Below, piece after piece: positions 44,186-52,932 of a stretch of DNA of 64,000 nt. The notes below the pieces were generated by a model that made no database searches, was not told the origin of the DNA, and saw only the letters and a list, made by a program, of their open reading frames with translations. How positions within the stretch are numbered: position 1 is the stretch's first letter; each line of letters opens with the position of its first letter. Position numbers and translations under genes: made by a program. Origin of the DNA: J089 sp964535735 (GTDB lineage: Bacteria; Fidelibacterota; Marinisomatia; Marinisomatales; J089); contig CAZHTM010000004.1 in assembly GCA_964535735.1 (NCBI GenBank), positions 1-64,000 on the forward strand. The letters are read 5' to 3'.

Positions 44186-45013
44186 TTACAAAAAAAGTTT
44201 CTCAATGGAGTTTTCAACACCATCGGCAATCGTGTTGAAGTCTGGAGTTTCATCATCATCCCAGGTGATGATATCCACTTTATCTCCATTGGCTTTCATT
44301 CCCTTGAGTTTCATCAGGGTTTCTGAATTTTTATTGGATGGTGTATCAAAGATAATAACCCGGTCGGCTGAGTAGGCGGCCACTTCATAGCAATTCAGTG
44401 TATCGCCTTTAAGTTCTTTCGGGACTTGGACACCGGCCGCTTCGTAAGCCGCACGGGAAAAAGTGGAATATTCATCTACCGCATGAATAACCATTACAGT
44501 GTTTATGTTTTTATAAAACGAATCTTTAGAATAGATATCGCGATAGACAAGAGGGACCAAAGATGTCTGCCACCCATTGCAAACCACAATATCCGGACTC
44601 CAAAACAAGTGCGGTAAGGAAGCTAACGCCGAAGTACTGAAAAAGGCGGAGCGCATATCATTGTCACTTAACACCCGGCCATTTTTTGCTTTGTAGAGCA
44701 GATTATTCAGAGGTTTAAACCATTCATCATGCTCCAGGAAATAAACCTGAACCCGGGTTTTGGGGATAAATGCGCTTTTTGCAGAAACCATCTGATCCTG
44801 GCCCTCAAATGTAAAGGGAATTTCACGGAGCCGTATTACTTCCCGGAGAATATATTTACGTTCACTGACAAAACCATATTTGGGAATCATGGTCCGAATG
44901 TCATGGCCTTTTCCCTGTAATGCCAAGGGAACCTTTGCCGAGAATTCTCCTAGTGGTGAAGTGGATGCAAATGGAGTTATTTCAGTAGTTAAATAAAATA
45001 TTTTACGGGACAT
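44186..45013 (-). CDS. Stand-alone GT5 (glycogen synthase N-domain-like) protein
   Basis: A 275-residue protein covering only the N-terminal Rossmann domain of GT5 glycogen/starch synthases: MSRKIFYLTTEITPFA, LALQGKGHDIRTMIPKYGFV, RVQVYFLEHDEWF, PDIVVCNGWQTSLVPL and VMVIHAVDEYSTF. The ADP-glucose-binding KxGGL motif is replaced by a sequence around SPLGEFSAKVP, and the C-terminal GT-B domain is absent, so glucosyl transfer is not expected. Similar stand-alone proteins occur in Bacteroidetes. It sits between a CpoB-like gene and a lipoprotein gene. Function unknown. Confidence 0.8.
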   Translation of the reverse strand: MSRKIFYLTTEITPFASTSPLGEFSAKVPLALQGKGHDIRTMIPKYGFVSERKYILREVIRLREIPFTFEGQDQMVSAKSAFIPKTRVQVYFLEHDEWFKPLNNLLYKAKNGRVLSDNDMRSAFFSTSALASLPHLFWSPDIVVCNGWQTSLVPLVYRDIYSKDSFYKNINTVMVIHAVDEYSTFSRAAYEAAGVQVPKELKGDTLNCYEVAAYSADRVIIFDTPSNKNSETLMKLKGMKANGDKVDIITWDDDETPDFNTIADGVENSIEKLFL

Positions 45014-45021
45014 AGACTCAC

Positions 45022-45843
45022 TTATTCCAGATTTAATTGTTTTAAAGATTCTTTCGCTTTTTCCACGTATTCACTGGCCGGGAAGTAATCCAGGAGACGC
45101 TGATATTCTTCCTGCGCTTTTTCCAGGTCACCCATACTTTGATACGCCAACCCAAGTTTTAATTGAGCATCGTCATCCTTATCGGTTCCAGGAAAGGTGA
45201 ATACTTTTTCAAATTCGATAACCGATCGTTTGTAATTCTTCTGTGAATAGTAACATTCGGCCAACCAGTATTGACTGTTATCCGCCAATTCATTCATAGG
45301 ATCAGCCATAACCAGTTTAGCAAATCCTTTGATCGCCTGATCATAACGTCCATTTTGATAGTTGCTGAGACTCTCGATATATTGATTCTTATATTGTTGG
45401 GGCGTCAACTTGGTCGTTTGACTCATCGTTGGAGTCTCATTCTTTAAGTTGTACATCTCAGTAAAACTATTGGTCAAAGTAACCACCTTGTTTTCAATCA
45501 TCACAAGTTGCGCCAGGATTTCAAAATTAGTACTGTCGGTATAGGCAGCCTTATCTTCAAGAATATGAATTTTATTTTGTAGTGTATTGATTTTGTTAAT
45601 AATCGATATATCGACGGAATCGGATTGTTTTTTTGCTTCCGTGGCAGCACGCAACGTGTTCTTCAAATCAGGCATAAGAATTCTGATTTGATTCTCCAAC
45701 GTATCGATCCGGACCTTCTCTCGGTTAATTCGTGCTTCCAACCGTTTGAACTGACGTTCAATGTCTGTCTGCTGCCCAGAAACGGTGAAGGTTAAAAGAA
45801 TCAACCAAAAAGGTAATGATCTGGTAAGGATAAGCTGTCGCAT
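45022..45843 (-). CDS. CpoB/YbgF-like periplasmic coiled-coil TPR protein
   Basis: About 273 residues: signal peptide (ending VSGQ), a long coiled coil (about 25-100), and three C-terminal TPRs (about 150-273: QYKNQYIESLSNYQNGRYDQAIKGF, NSQYWLAECYYSQKNYKRSVIEF, KLGLAYQSMGDLEKAQEEYQ). This is the layout of CpoB (YbgF), which couples Tol-Pal action to septal peptidoglycan synthesis. No tolA or pal is nearby, but it follows the rod-shape operon. ATG 45843 is preferred to GTG 45849 because of an AAGGG site 6 bases before it. Confidence 0.82.
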   Translation of the reverse strand: MRQLILTRSLPFWLILLTFTVSGQQTDIERQFKRLEARINREKVRIDTLENQIRILMPDLKNTLRAATEAKKQSDSVDISIINKINTLQNKIHILEDKAAYTDSTNFEILAQLVMIENKVVTLTNSFTEMYNLKNETPTMSQTTKLTPQQYKNQYIESLSNYQNGRYDQAIKGFAKLVMADPMNELADNSQYWLAECYYSQKNYKRSVIEFEKVFTFPGTDKDDDAQLKLGLAYQSMGDLEKAQEEYQRLLDYFPASEYVEKAKESLKQLNLE

Positions 45844-45936
45844 AGGCACCCTTTAATAATTTGCCGAATCGAATGAATCAAATTTACCGACGATAAGGAG
45901 GGAACTTCAATACCTTTCCCACCCATTAACGGCTGG

Positions 45937-47166
45937 TTAATCCATTTGGTTCAACTCAGACTTTAAGATGAAACCTACCATCATGTAGGATGATAGCAAA
46001 AATGAACCACCGTACGATATGAATGGGAAGGGCAAGCCTTTTACTGGAATCATACCAACGGTCATCGCGGCATTTACAAATACATGGGCAAGGAAAATGG
46101 TAGAAAACCCAAATAATACCAATCCGGTAAAACGGTCTTTTGACTCATAACTTTTTCGAATGGTCCGCAAGATGAACCACGCAAAAACGATGAGAATCAT
46201 AGCCACGGTAATAAAGCCTAATTCTTCACCAATGACGGATAAAATAAAATCTGATTCCTGGACAGGAAGAAATTTCAAATGCGTTTGGGTTCCCTGCCCA
46301 AATCCTTTTCCGAATAGCCCTCCCGAACCTACGGCTGTCTGACTTTGAATTATCTGGTACGCAGCTCCCAGGGGATCTTTTTCAGGATTTAAAAACGTCA
46401 AAATACGATTTTGTTGATACGGTTTCAACAACGACCAAATGTAAGGAGACAGCAACCCTAAAAATATATTGCTGAAATACAAAACGACTCCGGTTAAAAT
46501 CGTGGGTTTGGATAAATAAATAATCACCAGCAACATGATACCCCAGATCGTAAATGAAACTGAATGGAATGCGGTTAAAATACTCACGGCGGGACCAATA
46601 AACAGGAATAAATGATAGGGCCGAGCGCCGCTCCAAAACAATAGAGGGAATAACGGTGCGAAAATAATAATCGCTGTTCCTAAATCTGGTTGTTTGGCAA
46701 CAATTGCCGTGGGGAGTAACACCAGCGCCATGGCGGGAATCAGAGCCGAGATTTGCATGGAATCCGGTTTTCGATCGGACAAATATCGCGCCACGGCCAC
46801 GACGGTGATTATTTTAGCAAATTCTGAAGGCTGAAATTGCATTCCTAAAAAAGAAATCCATCGATGAGTGCCCACCACTTCCGGGAGGAAAAACGGAACG
46901 AGGATTCCGAGTATGGAAAGGCCATATAGTCCATAAGCATATTTATGAATTTTGGAAAGGGGAGTAATGTAGATTAAAAATGCCAAGCTTAAAGCCAGTA
47001 CTAAGAATAATCCTTGTTTAGCATAGGAATGTTGGTACCATTCACCTGGTTGGTTGGATCCAATACTAATCAACGCCAACAGACCAACGGCTGTCAGAAA
47101 TAGGACGGCTAAAAACACATGAATTGGAAATTCAGAAAAATTATCTCTTCGGGGAAATTTACTCAT
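45937..47166 (-). CDS. rodA: Rod-shape peptidoglycan glycosyltransferase RodA
   Basis: A 409-residue SEDS-family polymerase with about ten transmembrane helices. Key motifs: GTHRWISFLGMQFQPSEFAK, KQPDLGTAIIIF, LNPEKDPLGAAYQIIQSQTAVGSGGLFGKGFGQGTQ, FLPVQESDFILSVIGEELGF and PFPFISYGGS. It polymerises glycan strands with the PBP2 encoded just upstream; the starts overlap by 8 nt. Confidence 0.97.
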   Translation of the reverse strand: MSKFPRRDNFSEFPIHVFLAVLFLTAVGLLALISIGSNQPGEWYQHSYAKQGLFLVLALSLAFLIYITPLSKIHKYAYGLYGLSILGILVPFFLPEVVGTHRWISFLGMQFQPSEFAKIITVVAVARYLSDRKPDSMQISALIPAMALVLLPTAIVAKQPDLGTAIIIFAPLFPLLFWSGARPYHLFLFIGPAVSILTAFHSVSFTIWGIMLLVIIYLSKPTILTGVVLYFSNIFLGLLSPYIWSLLKPYQQNRILTFLNPEKDPLGAAYQIIQSQTAVGSGGLFGKGFGQGTQTHLKFLPVQESDFILSVIGEELGFITVAMILIVFAWFILRTIRKSYESKDRFTGLVLFGFSTIFLAHVFVNAAMTVGMIPVKGLPFPFISYGGSFLLSSYMMVGFILKSELNQMD

Positions 47167-48931
47167 GTGACTTCCGATTCACTGGTATGGATTGGAATGC
47201 CTGTGCAAACATTTTTCGGGCGATCGGTGCCGCCACATCGCCCCCATGACCGCCATTTTCCAACAGCACAACGACGGTCCGGACCTTATCATTCATCCGG
47301 GCAATACCCACAAACCAGGCATGGGGCTCACCGTGGGGATTTTCTGCTGTTCCTGTTTTGCCACTAACCTGTAAACTGTCCAGTTGGGGATCTGCCAGAT
47401 GTCCGGTTCCTCCTTTCGCATGCACGACCTGAAACAAATACCGATCCATAGCGGACCAAATCTCTTCGGGAAGTTCAGGTCCTTGTATTTCTTCAGGCTT
47501 TAGATCACGGTTGAAATGCAATTGTTTGGTTTGCCCATGGGTAGCGACCAGATTTATAAATTGCGTCATTTGCATGGGTGTAACTAGTAATTCGCCCTGG
47601 CCAATCGCCATATTAAGCAGCGCTCCCTTGGACCAACCCCGTCGACCAAATTTGGCCGTCATATAATCTTCGGTAGGAATCACACCAGCAGATTCAAAGG
47701 GTAGATCTACTCCTGTTACTTGGCCGAAACCAAATTTCCGGGCCATTTCAGCAAGATCATTCATGCGAATTCGCTGTACCGCGTTAAAAAAATAGATGTT
47801 GCATGAATGAATGACCGCTTCCCTTAAATTTACCTGCCCGTGACCATATTCATTCCAACAATGGAAAACACGATCGCCAAAATGATAATTTCCAACACAA
47901 GTGAAAGCCTTGGATGTATCCAGGGCTCCTGAGTTTAACAATTGCAAAGTGGTGACGATCTTAAAGGTAGAACCAGGCGGATACTGTCCGTTAATTAATC
48001 GATTTAATAAAGGTTTGAGGGTATCATTTATTACTGATGTCCATTCCTGTTCCCGAATCGCACCCGTAAATAAATCAGGTGGATAGTCGGGGGCGCTTAC
48101 GGCGCTTAGTATCTCACCAGTCACGGGGTCTGAAAGGATAAGCGCACCAGCCTTACCTTTCATGAGATCTTCGGCCAATTCTTGAAGCTTTAAGTCGATG
48201 GTTAGGGTAAGATTCCTCCCAGGAACCGGATCGATTCCGGGACGTCCCTGGAACTGGCCCTCTTCCCTACCATAAGCATCCACCACATAATATTGCACAC
48301 CATCTTCACCGCGTAATAGGGTTTCATACGATTTTTCCAATCCTTGCCAACCGATCATATCTCCAGGATGGTACCGACTCCCTTCCAGCTGGTGATCGAG
48401 AATTGTTTGGTTCACTTCCTTGATATAACCTAAAACGTGTGCCAGACGAACCGACGAGGGGTAAAACCGATTTGGAATTTTTTGGTAATGAATTTGGGGT
48501 AAATCGTAACGGTTTTCCTCCAAAGCGCTAATCTGGGAGAATGTCAGATCTTTGGCTAATCGTACTGGGGAATATTTACTTCGAAAATATTTGTGGTAAT
48601 TTTGGCTAAGATTTGAAGAATCCAGTCCCGTATACATTTCTATCGTATGAAACATGGATTCCACATCCTTCAATTCTTCCGGAGTCACAGTTAAGACATA
48701 CATGGGAAAATTATCTGTGATTATAGACCCGTTTCGGTCCAAAACCAACCCCCGGGGTGCATTCAATGGTACAGCTCTGATTCGGTTAACGTCGGCTTGT
48801 GCTTTATATTTTTCGTGGTTATAAATCTGTAAGATAAAATAGCGTAAAAGTAGACTACCAATGGTTAAGGCGACGACCAAATACGCCACCCACAGCCGTC
48901 CTTCTCCGATTCGGTTTTCCGCTTTGAGCAT
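47159..48931 (-). CDS. mrdA: Penicillin-binding protein 2 (peptidoglycan transpeptidase)
   Basis: A 590-residue class B PBP. One N-terminal helix (about 13-34), a PBP dimerisation domain (about 50-230, with APRGLVLDRNG), and the transpeptidase domain with catalytic Ser in PGSTFKI (SxxK), SCN (SxN) and SGKTGTAENP (KTG). It acts with RodA in the elongasome. The gene follows mreD directly (TAAATG). Confidence 0.97.
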   Translation of the reverse strand: MLKAENRIGEGRLWVAYLVVALTIGSLLLRYFILQIYNHEKYKAQADVNRIRAVPLNAPRGLVLDRNGSIITDNFPMYVLTVTPEELKDVESMFHTIEMYTGLDSSNLSQNYHKYFRSKYSPVRLAKDLTFSQISALEENRYDLPQIHYQKIPNRFYPSSVRLAHVLGYIKEVNQTILDHQLEGSRYHPGDMIGWQGLEKSYETLLRGEDGVQYYVVDAYGREEGQFQGRPGIDPVPGRNLTLTIDLKLQELAEDLMKGKAGALILSDPVTGEILSAVSAPDYPPDLFTGAIREQEWTSVINDTLKPLLNRLINGQYPPGSTFKIVTTLQLLNSGALDTSKAFTCVGNYHFGDRVFHCWNEYGHGQVNLREAVIHSCNIYFFNAVQRIRMNDLAEMARKFGFGQVTGVDLPFESAGVIPTEDYMTAKFGRRGWSKGALLNMAIGQGELLVTPMQMTQFINLVATHGQTKQLHFNRDLKPEEIQGPELPEEIWSAMDRYLFQVVHAKGGTGHLADPQLDSLQVSGKTGTAENPHGEPHAWFVGIARMNDKVRTVVVLLENGGHGGDVAAPIARKMFAQAFQSIPVNRKSHE

Positions 48932-49399
48932 TTATCGTAACGGACGAATGACTTGAAGAATGAGCATAAAACTCAATGTGTACAGGGAGGCCAATATCCA
49001 GGTATTGAAAAATTGGATCATATTCTCATCCCAAAGATATTGAAACCGAAAAAAGGAATAGATGAAAAACACAAAAAGGATAATGCCGATCCATAATGAT
49101 GTGAATATGGCGGGTGCCAATCGCTGGAACTTTCCTTGTAAAAACCCGGACAGGTATCCGGCTAAAACATAAATTAATGACGACAAACCAAAATAACTTC
49201 CTACTCCAAAACTATCCAGAATCAAACCACAGAAGAATCCCAGTATCGTGGCGGTAAAACTCCCCGTCATAACACCAATGTAAACGATTAGAATCAGAAA
49301 AAAATCGGGTCGAATTCCCCGAATAGCCAACCGTGGTCCCAGAAGAAGTTGGAATGCCAATACGCCCAGAACCACAATTATTAGCCGTTTAGAATTCAT
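48932..49399 (-). CDS. mreD: Rod shape-determining protein MreD
   Basis: A 155-residue integral membrane protein with about five helices, including IRPDFFLILIVYIGVMTGSFTATILGFFCGLILDSFGVGSYFGL-like, matching MreD in size, topology and position between mreC and mrdA. It belongs to the MreBCD elongasome core. Confidence 0.9.
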   Translation of the reverse strand: MNSKRLIIVVLGVLAFQLLLGPRLAIRGIRPDFFLILIVYIGVMTGSFTATILGFFCGLILDSFGVGSYFGLSSLIYVLAGYLSGFLQGKFQRLAPAIFTSLWIGIILFVFFIYSFFRFQYLWDENMIQFFNTWILASLYTLSFMLILQVIRPLR

Positions 49400-50186
49400 T
49401 GGATTCCCTTCGGATTACAAAGACATCCGTAATTCGGCTCAAATCACTGGCCAATTGAACCCGTATGGTTTTTTCATAACGCCCACGAATATTTTCAACA
49501 CCGATCACTTTCCCTACCGGTAGATTTGCGGGAAATATGTTGCTATACCCACTGGTCACAACTCGATCACCGATAGAGATGTTCGCATTTTTTCGTACTT
49601 CCAGAATCTCGGCCTTATCCGTTCCTACCCACCGTAGAATTCCGGTTGTTCCACTGGGTAAGATCCGGACACTGATGCGAAAGTTCATATCGCTATAAAT
49701 TTGGACGACAGAACTGTTTTCTCCGCATAGAATTGTTTTTCCAACCACACCATCGAAGGCGATTACAGGAAGGTTTTTATCCACACCATCAGCCGTACCC
49801 ACATCAATAATCATGGAGGTGGTATGGGGCGTCAACCCCATTATAAGAACATTTGCAGGAATAAGTGAAAGTTGACTTTGGTTACGAAACTCCAACAGTT
49901 CCCGCAAATGATCATATTCCTTTTTCAGATTAAGGAATTCTTCTAACTCCAATTTTAACTGGATATTTTGTTCCCGGAGGTAATCATTCTCAGTATGCAG
50001 ATTTACCAGGGAATGATAATATTCTATAGGCGCTAATACAAAAGAAAAGGCATCGATGAATTTGGATCGAATGAGTTGAACATTGGGTGATTCATTGATA
50101 AACAGCAGACGGATAGAGAGAAGAAATAGAACGAAAAAAGTTACGTGATGCCGGTTGGAGACGAGTGCGAGGTAAATCTTTCTCAT
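49389..50186 (-). CDS. mreC: Rod shape-determining protein MreC
   Basis: A 265-residue periplasmic protein: N-terminal anchor (about 10-28), a coiled coil (about 62-95: LHTENDYLREQNIQLKLELEEFLNLKKEY) and a beta-domain with the family motifs IDVGTADGVDKNLPVIAFDGVVGK, SVVQIYSDMNFRI and GDRVVTSGYSNIFPANLPVGKVI. It links MreB/MreD with PBP2. Confidence 0.95.
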   Translation of the reverse strand: MRKIYLALVSNRHHVTFFVLFLLSIRLLFINESPNVQLIRSKFIDAFSFVLAPIEYYHSLVNLHTENDYLREQNIQLKLELEEFLNLKKEYDHLRELLEFRNQSQLSLIPANVLIMGLTPHTTSMIIDVGTADGVDKNLPVIAFDGVVGKTILCGENSSVVQIYSDMNFRISVRILPSGTTGILRWVGTDKAEILEVRKNANISIGDRVVTSGYSNIFPANLPVGKVIGVENIRGRYEKTIRVQLASDLSRITDVFVIRRESNEF

Positions 50187-50192
50187 TGCGAT

Positions 50193-51221
50193 TTACATCA
50201 ACACCGCCTCGTATTTCGCAATGTTTTCCAGCACCAATCCAGTGCCCTTTACCACCGATAATAACGGATCTTCAGCAATATTAACCGGAACATTGGTCCG
50301 TTCCCGAATGATTTGATCAATGCCCTTCAACAGACTTCCCCCTCCGGTCATAATAATTCCACGATCTAGAATATCCGCCGCCAGTTCTGGGGGTGTTTGC
50401 TCCAAGGCGCGTTTCACGGCTTCCACAATATTGGCAATAGGATCTTTAAGGGACTGTCGGATTTCATCGGATGAGACTTCAATTGTTTTCGGGATGCCGG
50501 AGACCAAATCACGTCCTTTAACGGAAATGGAGTCCATTTTCATCCGCATGGCTGAACCTACCGCTTTTTTTATATTTTCTCCAGTAGGTATACCGATTTC
50601 CAGTTTGTGTTCGTTCCGGAACCATTTTACGATCGACTCGTCCATTTCGTCACCGGCAATACGAATCGCTTCTTTTGTTACCACTCCATTTAAAGCGATC
50701 ACAGCGATTTCCGTGGTTCCGCCCCCAATATCCACAATAATATTTCCCACCGGCTTATCGATTTCCAATCCAATTCCAATCGCGGCCGCGACGGGTTCTT
50801 CAATGAGATAAACTTCCCGCGCATTGGCGCGTTCTCCCGAATCTTTCACCGCCCTCCGTTCCACTTCAGTAACACCAGAGGGAACGCAAATGACCATTTT
50901 AGGCCGCGCCAGACGATTCAGGTTAATTTTCCGAATGAATCCCTGTAGCATTCCGTCGGTCATATTAAAATCGGCAATCACGCCATCTTGTAGAGGACGA
51001 ATGACTTCCAATTCGCGGTGGGTTTTCCCCATCATGGCTTTGGCATCATTTCCAACCGCCAGAATTTTTCCATCATGAACCGAACGTGCCACGATGGAAG
51101 GTTCGTTAATAATGATGCCTTTTCCTTTTAGCCAAATGAGAGTATTGGCCGTACCCAGATCAATGGCGATGTCCCCAGAAATCCAATTTAATGTGTCTTT
51201 TAGTGATGCGATGAAGCCCAT
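50193..51221 (-). CDS. mreB: Rod shape-determining actin homologue MreB
   Basis: A 342-residue actin-like protein: phosphate 1 DLGTANTLIW, RPLQDGVIADFNMTDGML, VEVERRAVKDSGERANAREVYLIEEPVAAAIG-like connect region, phosphate 2 DIGGGTTEIAVI and adenosine motif IIMTGGGSLLKGID. It organises wall synthesis in rod cells. No ribosome-binding site precedes the ATG; the 5' leader can fold over the start codon (see 51221-51261). It heads mreBCD-mrdA-rodA. Confidence 0.98.
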   Translation of the reverse strand: MGFIASLKDTLNWISGDIAIDLGTANTLIWLKGKGIIINEPSIVARSVHDGKILAVGNDAKAMMGKTHRELEVIRPLQDGVIADFNMTDGMLQGFIRKINLNRLARPKMVICVPSGVTEVERRAVKDSGERANAREVYLIEEPVAAAIGIGLEIDKPVGNIIVDIGGGTTEIAVIALNGVVTKEAIRIAGDEMDESIVKWFRNEHKLEIGIPTGENIKKAVGSAMRMKMDSISVKGRDLVSGIPKTIEVSSDEIRQSLKDPIANIVEAVKRALEQTPPELAADILDRGIIMTGGGSLLKGIDQIIRERTNVPVNIAEDPLLSVVKGTGLVLENIAKYEAVLM

Positions 51222-51261
51222 GATGATTTCAAATATTTTGTTTTTTATGTTTAAATCATCA
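51221..51261 (-). promoter_or_regulatory. mreB leader stem masking the start codon
   Basis: In the minus-strand transcript, positions 51261-51250 pair with 51233-51231 and 51229-51221: a 9-bp stem TGATGATTT/AAATCATCA, one bulged base (51230), and 3 further A-T pairs. The loop of 16 nt is rich in A. The last paired base is the A of the mreB ATG. No AGGAG-type site is present between loop and start. Confidence 0.45.
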
Positions 51262-51331
51262 GTAAATCTACTTCAGTCGTTGCTCATTTCATCTGAATTT
51301 ATCGCCATGGAATAAAAATGCTGGCCTGAAG

Positions 51332-52396
51332 TCAAAGCAATTCTACATGACTCTGATCGCCCAACATGAAACGGAGATTATTGGGTTTCTGCTGGCGCCG
51401 TTTTACCAGAACATTCTGCCCAAATAATGATCCACTGACTCGCTGATTTAATCTCGACAACGTCCCCCCTTCCATGATCACCGAATATTCAATTTCGCTG
51501 TCTTCAATGGTACAGTTATGACCTATAGATGTGTAAGGTCCGATATATGCATTTCGTAACGTGACAGAATTGCCGATAATTGCCGGTCCGCGGATGATCG
51601 AATTTTCGATGCGGCATCCATCGCCGATATCCACGCGACCGGTGATGGTACTGGATGGAAAATCTACCGGGTTCACCGTATTGATAAGGCTGTCCAACAC
51701 CAGTCGGTTGGCTTCCAACAAATCTTCGGGTTTCCCTGTATCTTTCCACCAGCCAGTGATTTCCGAATAGGACACGGCATATCCCTTTTCAAGTAAATAT
51801 TGGTGCGCATCTGAAATTTCCAATTCTCCCCGAGAGGAAGGTTTGATGGAATTGACCGCTTCAAAGATGTGTGAGTTGTATAGATAAATCCCCGTGACTG
51901 CAAAATCACTCTTGGGTGTTTCAGGTTTTTCTTCGATAGAAACAATACGATTGCCCTTTAATTCCGCAACACCAAAACGATTAGGATCCGGCACTTTGCT
52001 TAACACCAAATGACAGTCTGATTTTTGGTTCCGAAATTCATCGATAAACCGGTGTATACCTCCTACCAGGATATTATCGCCGAGATAAAAAATAAAGGGA
52101 TCGGAACCAATGAACGGTTCGGCTATTTTCACAACGTGAGCCAGGCCCTTCGGCGCTGACTGCGGTATATAGGTTATATTCAAACCCAACTGTTCACCGT
52201 TCCCAAAGGCCTTTTCGATGGAGGTATCACCTGTATTGATAATGATGCCCACATCTACAATCCCGGCTTCCGCCGCATACTCCAGAGCATATTGAAGCAT
52301 GAGCTTATTTGCAATGGGAATCAGGTGTTTGTTCTGGGTATGAGTAATGGGTCTTAGCCGAGTTCCATGCCCTCCGGCGGTAATCAAAGCTTTCAT
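51332..52396 (-). CDS. rmlA: Glucose-1-phosphate thymidylyltransferase, long form
   Basis: A 354-residue nucleotidyltransferase making dTDP-glucose for surface sugars. The N-terminal domain (1-240) has LITAGGHGTRLRPIT, PIANKLMLQYALE, FYLGDNIL, RFGVAEL, SIEEKPETPKSDFAVTGIYLY and GWWKDTGKPEDLLEAN. The C-terminal part (about 245-354) is a left-handed beta-helix of hexapeptides (IENSIIRGPAIIGNSVTLRNA-like). This is the long (TIGR01208-like) form. It overlaps RNase H by 4 nt. Confidence 0.92.
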   Translation of the reverse strand: MKALITAGGHGTRLRPITHTQNKHLIPIANKLMLQYALEYAAEAGIVDVGIIINTGDTSIEKAFGNGEQLGLNITYIPQSAPKGLAHVVKIAEPFIGSDPFIFYLGDNILVGGIHRFIDEFRNQKSDCHLVLSKVPDPNRFGVAELKGNRIVSIEEKPETPKSDFAVTGIYLYNSHIFEAVNSIKPSSRGELEISDAHQYLLEKGYAVSYSEITGWWKDTGKPEDLLEANRLVLDSLINTVNPVDFPSSTITGRVDIGDGCRIENSIIRGPAIIGNSVTLRNAYIGPYTSIGHNCTIEDSEIEYSVIMEGGTLSRLNQRVSGSLFGQNVLVKRRQQKPNNLRFMLGDQSHVELL

Positions 52397-52932
52397 TTCG
52401 ACGGTCCTTGCTTAAGTCCTTGTTTACTGAGCTGATCGGCTCGTTGATTTTGTTCACGGGGAACATGCGCCACACGCCAGGATTCCAGCTTTTGCAACAA
52501 TGCGTTGACCCGCTTGTGCAGCGGAATCATATTGGGATGTTTAACTTTGTATTCACCATTGATCTGGCGAACGACCAATTCACTATCCGCATAAATTTGC
52601 AGACGGGAAAGATTGAGTTCCAAGGCCAGTTCAATTCCGCGGATAAGTGCTAAATATTCCGCTTCATTGTTAGTGGCATTTTCCACATAGTCTGAAAAAT
52701 GATAAAGTTCCTGTCCATTCTTTTGAATATGGCCCCCGATTCCGGCAGCTTTTTTAGCTAAATTAGCCGCGCCGTCAACATACAACTGATACACATAATC
52801 GTCATGATCGTCATGGTTATCATTCAACAGCGATTGAAGGGCTTGACGCTCTCGGCTAGAAAGGGTTGAAAGAGCCTCAGGGGTGAGAAGTTTCCGAAGG
52901 ATGGAAAGCTGTTTTTCGGTAATCTGAATCAT
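52393..52932 (-). CDS. RNase H-fold protein with N-terminal extension
   Basis: A 179-residue protein with an RNase HI domain at about 47-175. The catalytic acids are all present: LYVDGAAN, NNEAEYLALIRGI, IYADSELVVRQ and NQRADQLS. The first 45 residues form an unusual helical extension (LTPEALSTLSSRERQALQSL) ending in a DDHDD cluster; it is not the zinc-knuckle/hybrid-binding domain known from other RNases H. It probably degrades RNA in RNA-DNA hybrids. Overlaps with both neighbours by 4 nt. Confidence 0.9.
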   Translation of the reverse strand: MIQITEKQLSILRKLLTPEALSTLSSRERQALQSLLNDNHDDHDDYVYQLYVDGAANLAKKAAGIGGHIQKNGQELYHFSDYVENATNNEAEYLALIRGIELALELNLSRLQIYADSELVVRQINGEYKVKHPNMIPLHKRVNALLQKLESWRVAHVPREQNQRADQLSKQGLKQGPSK

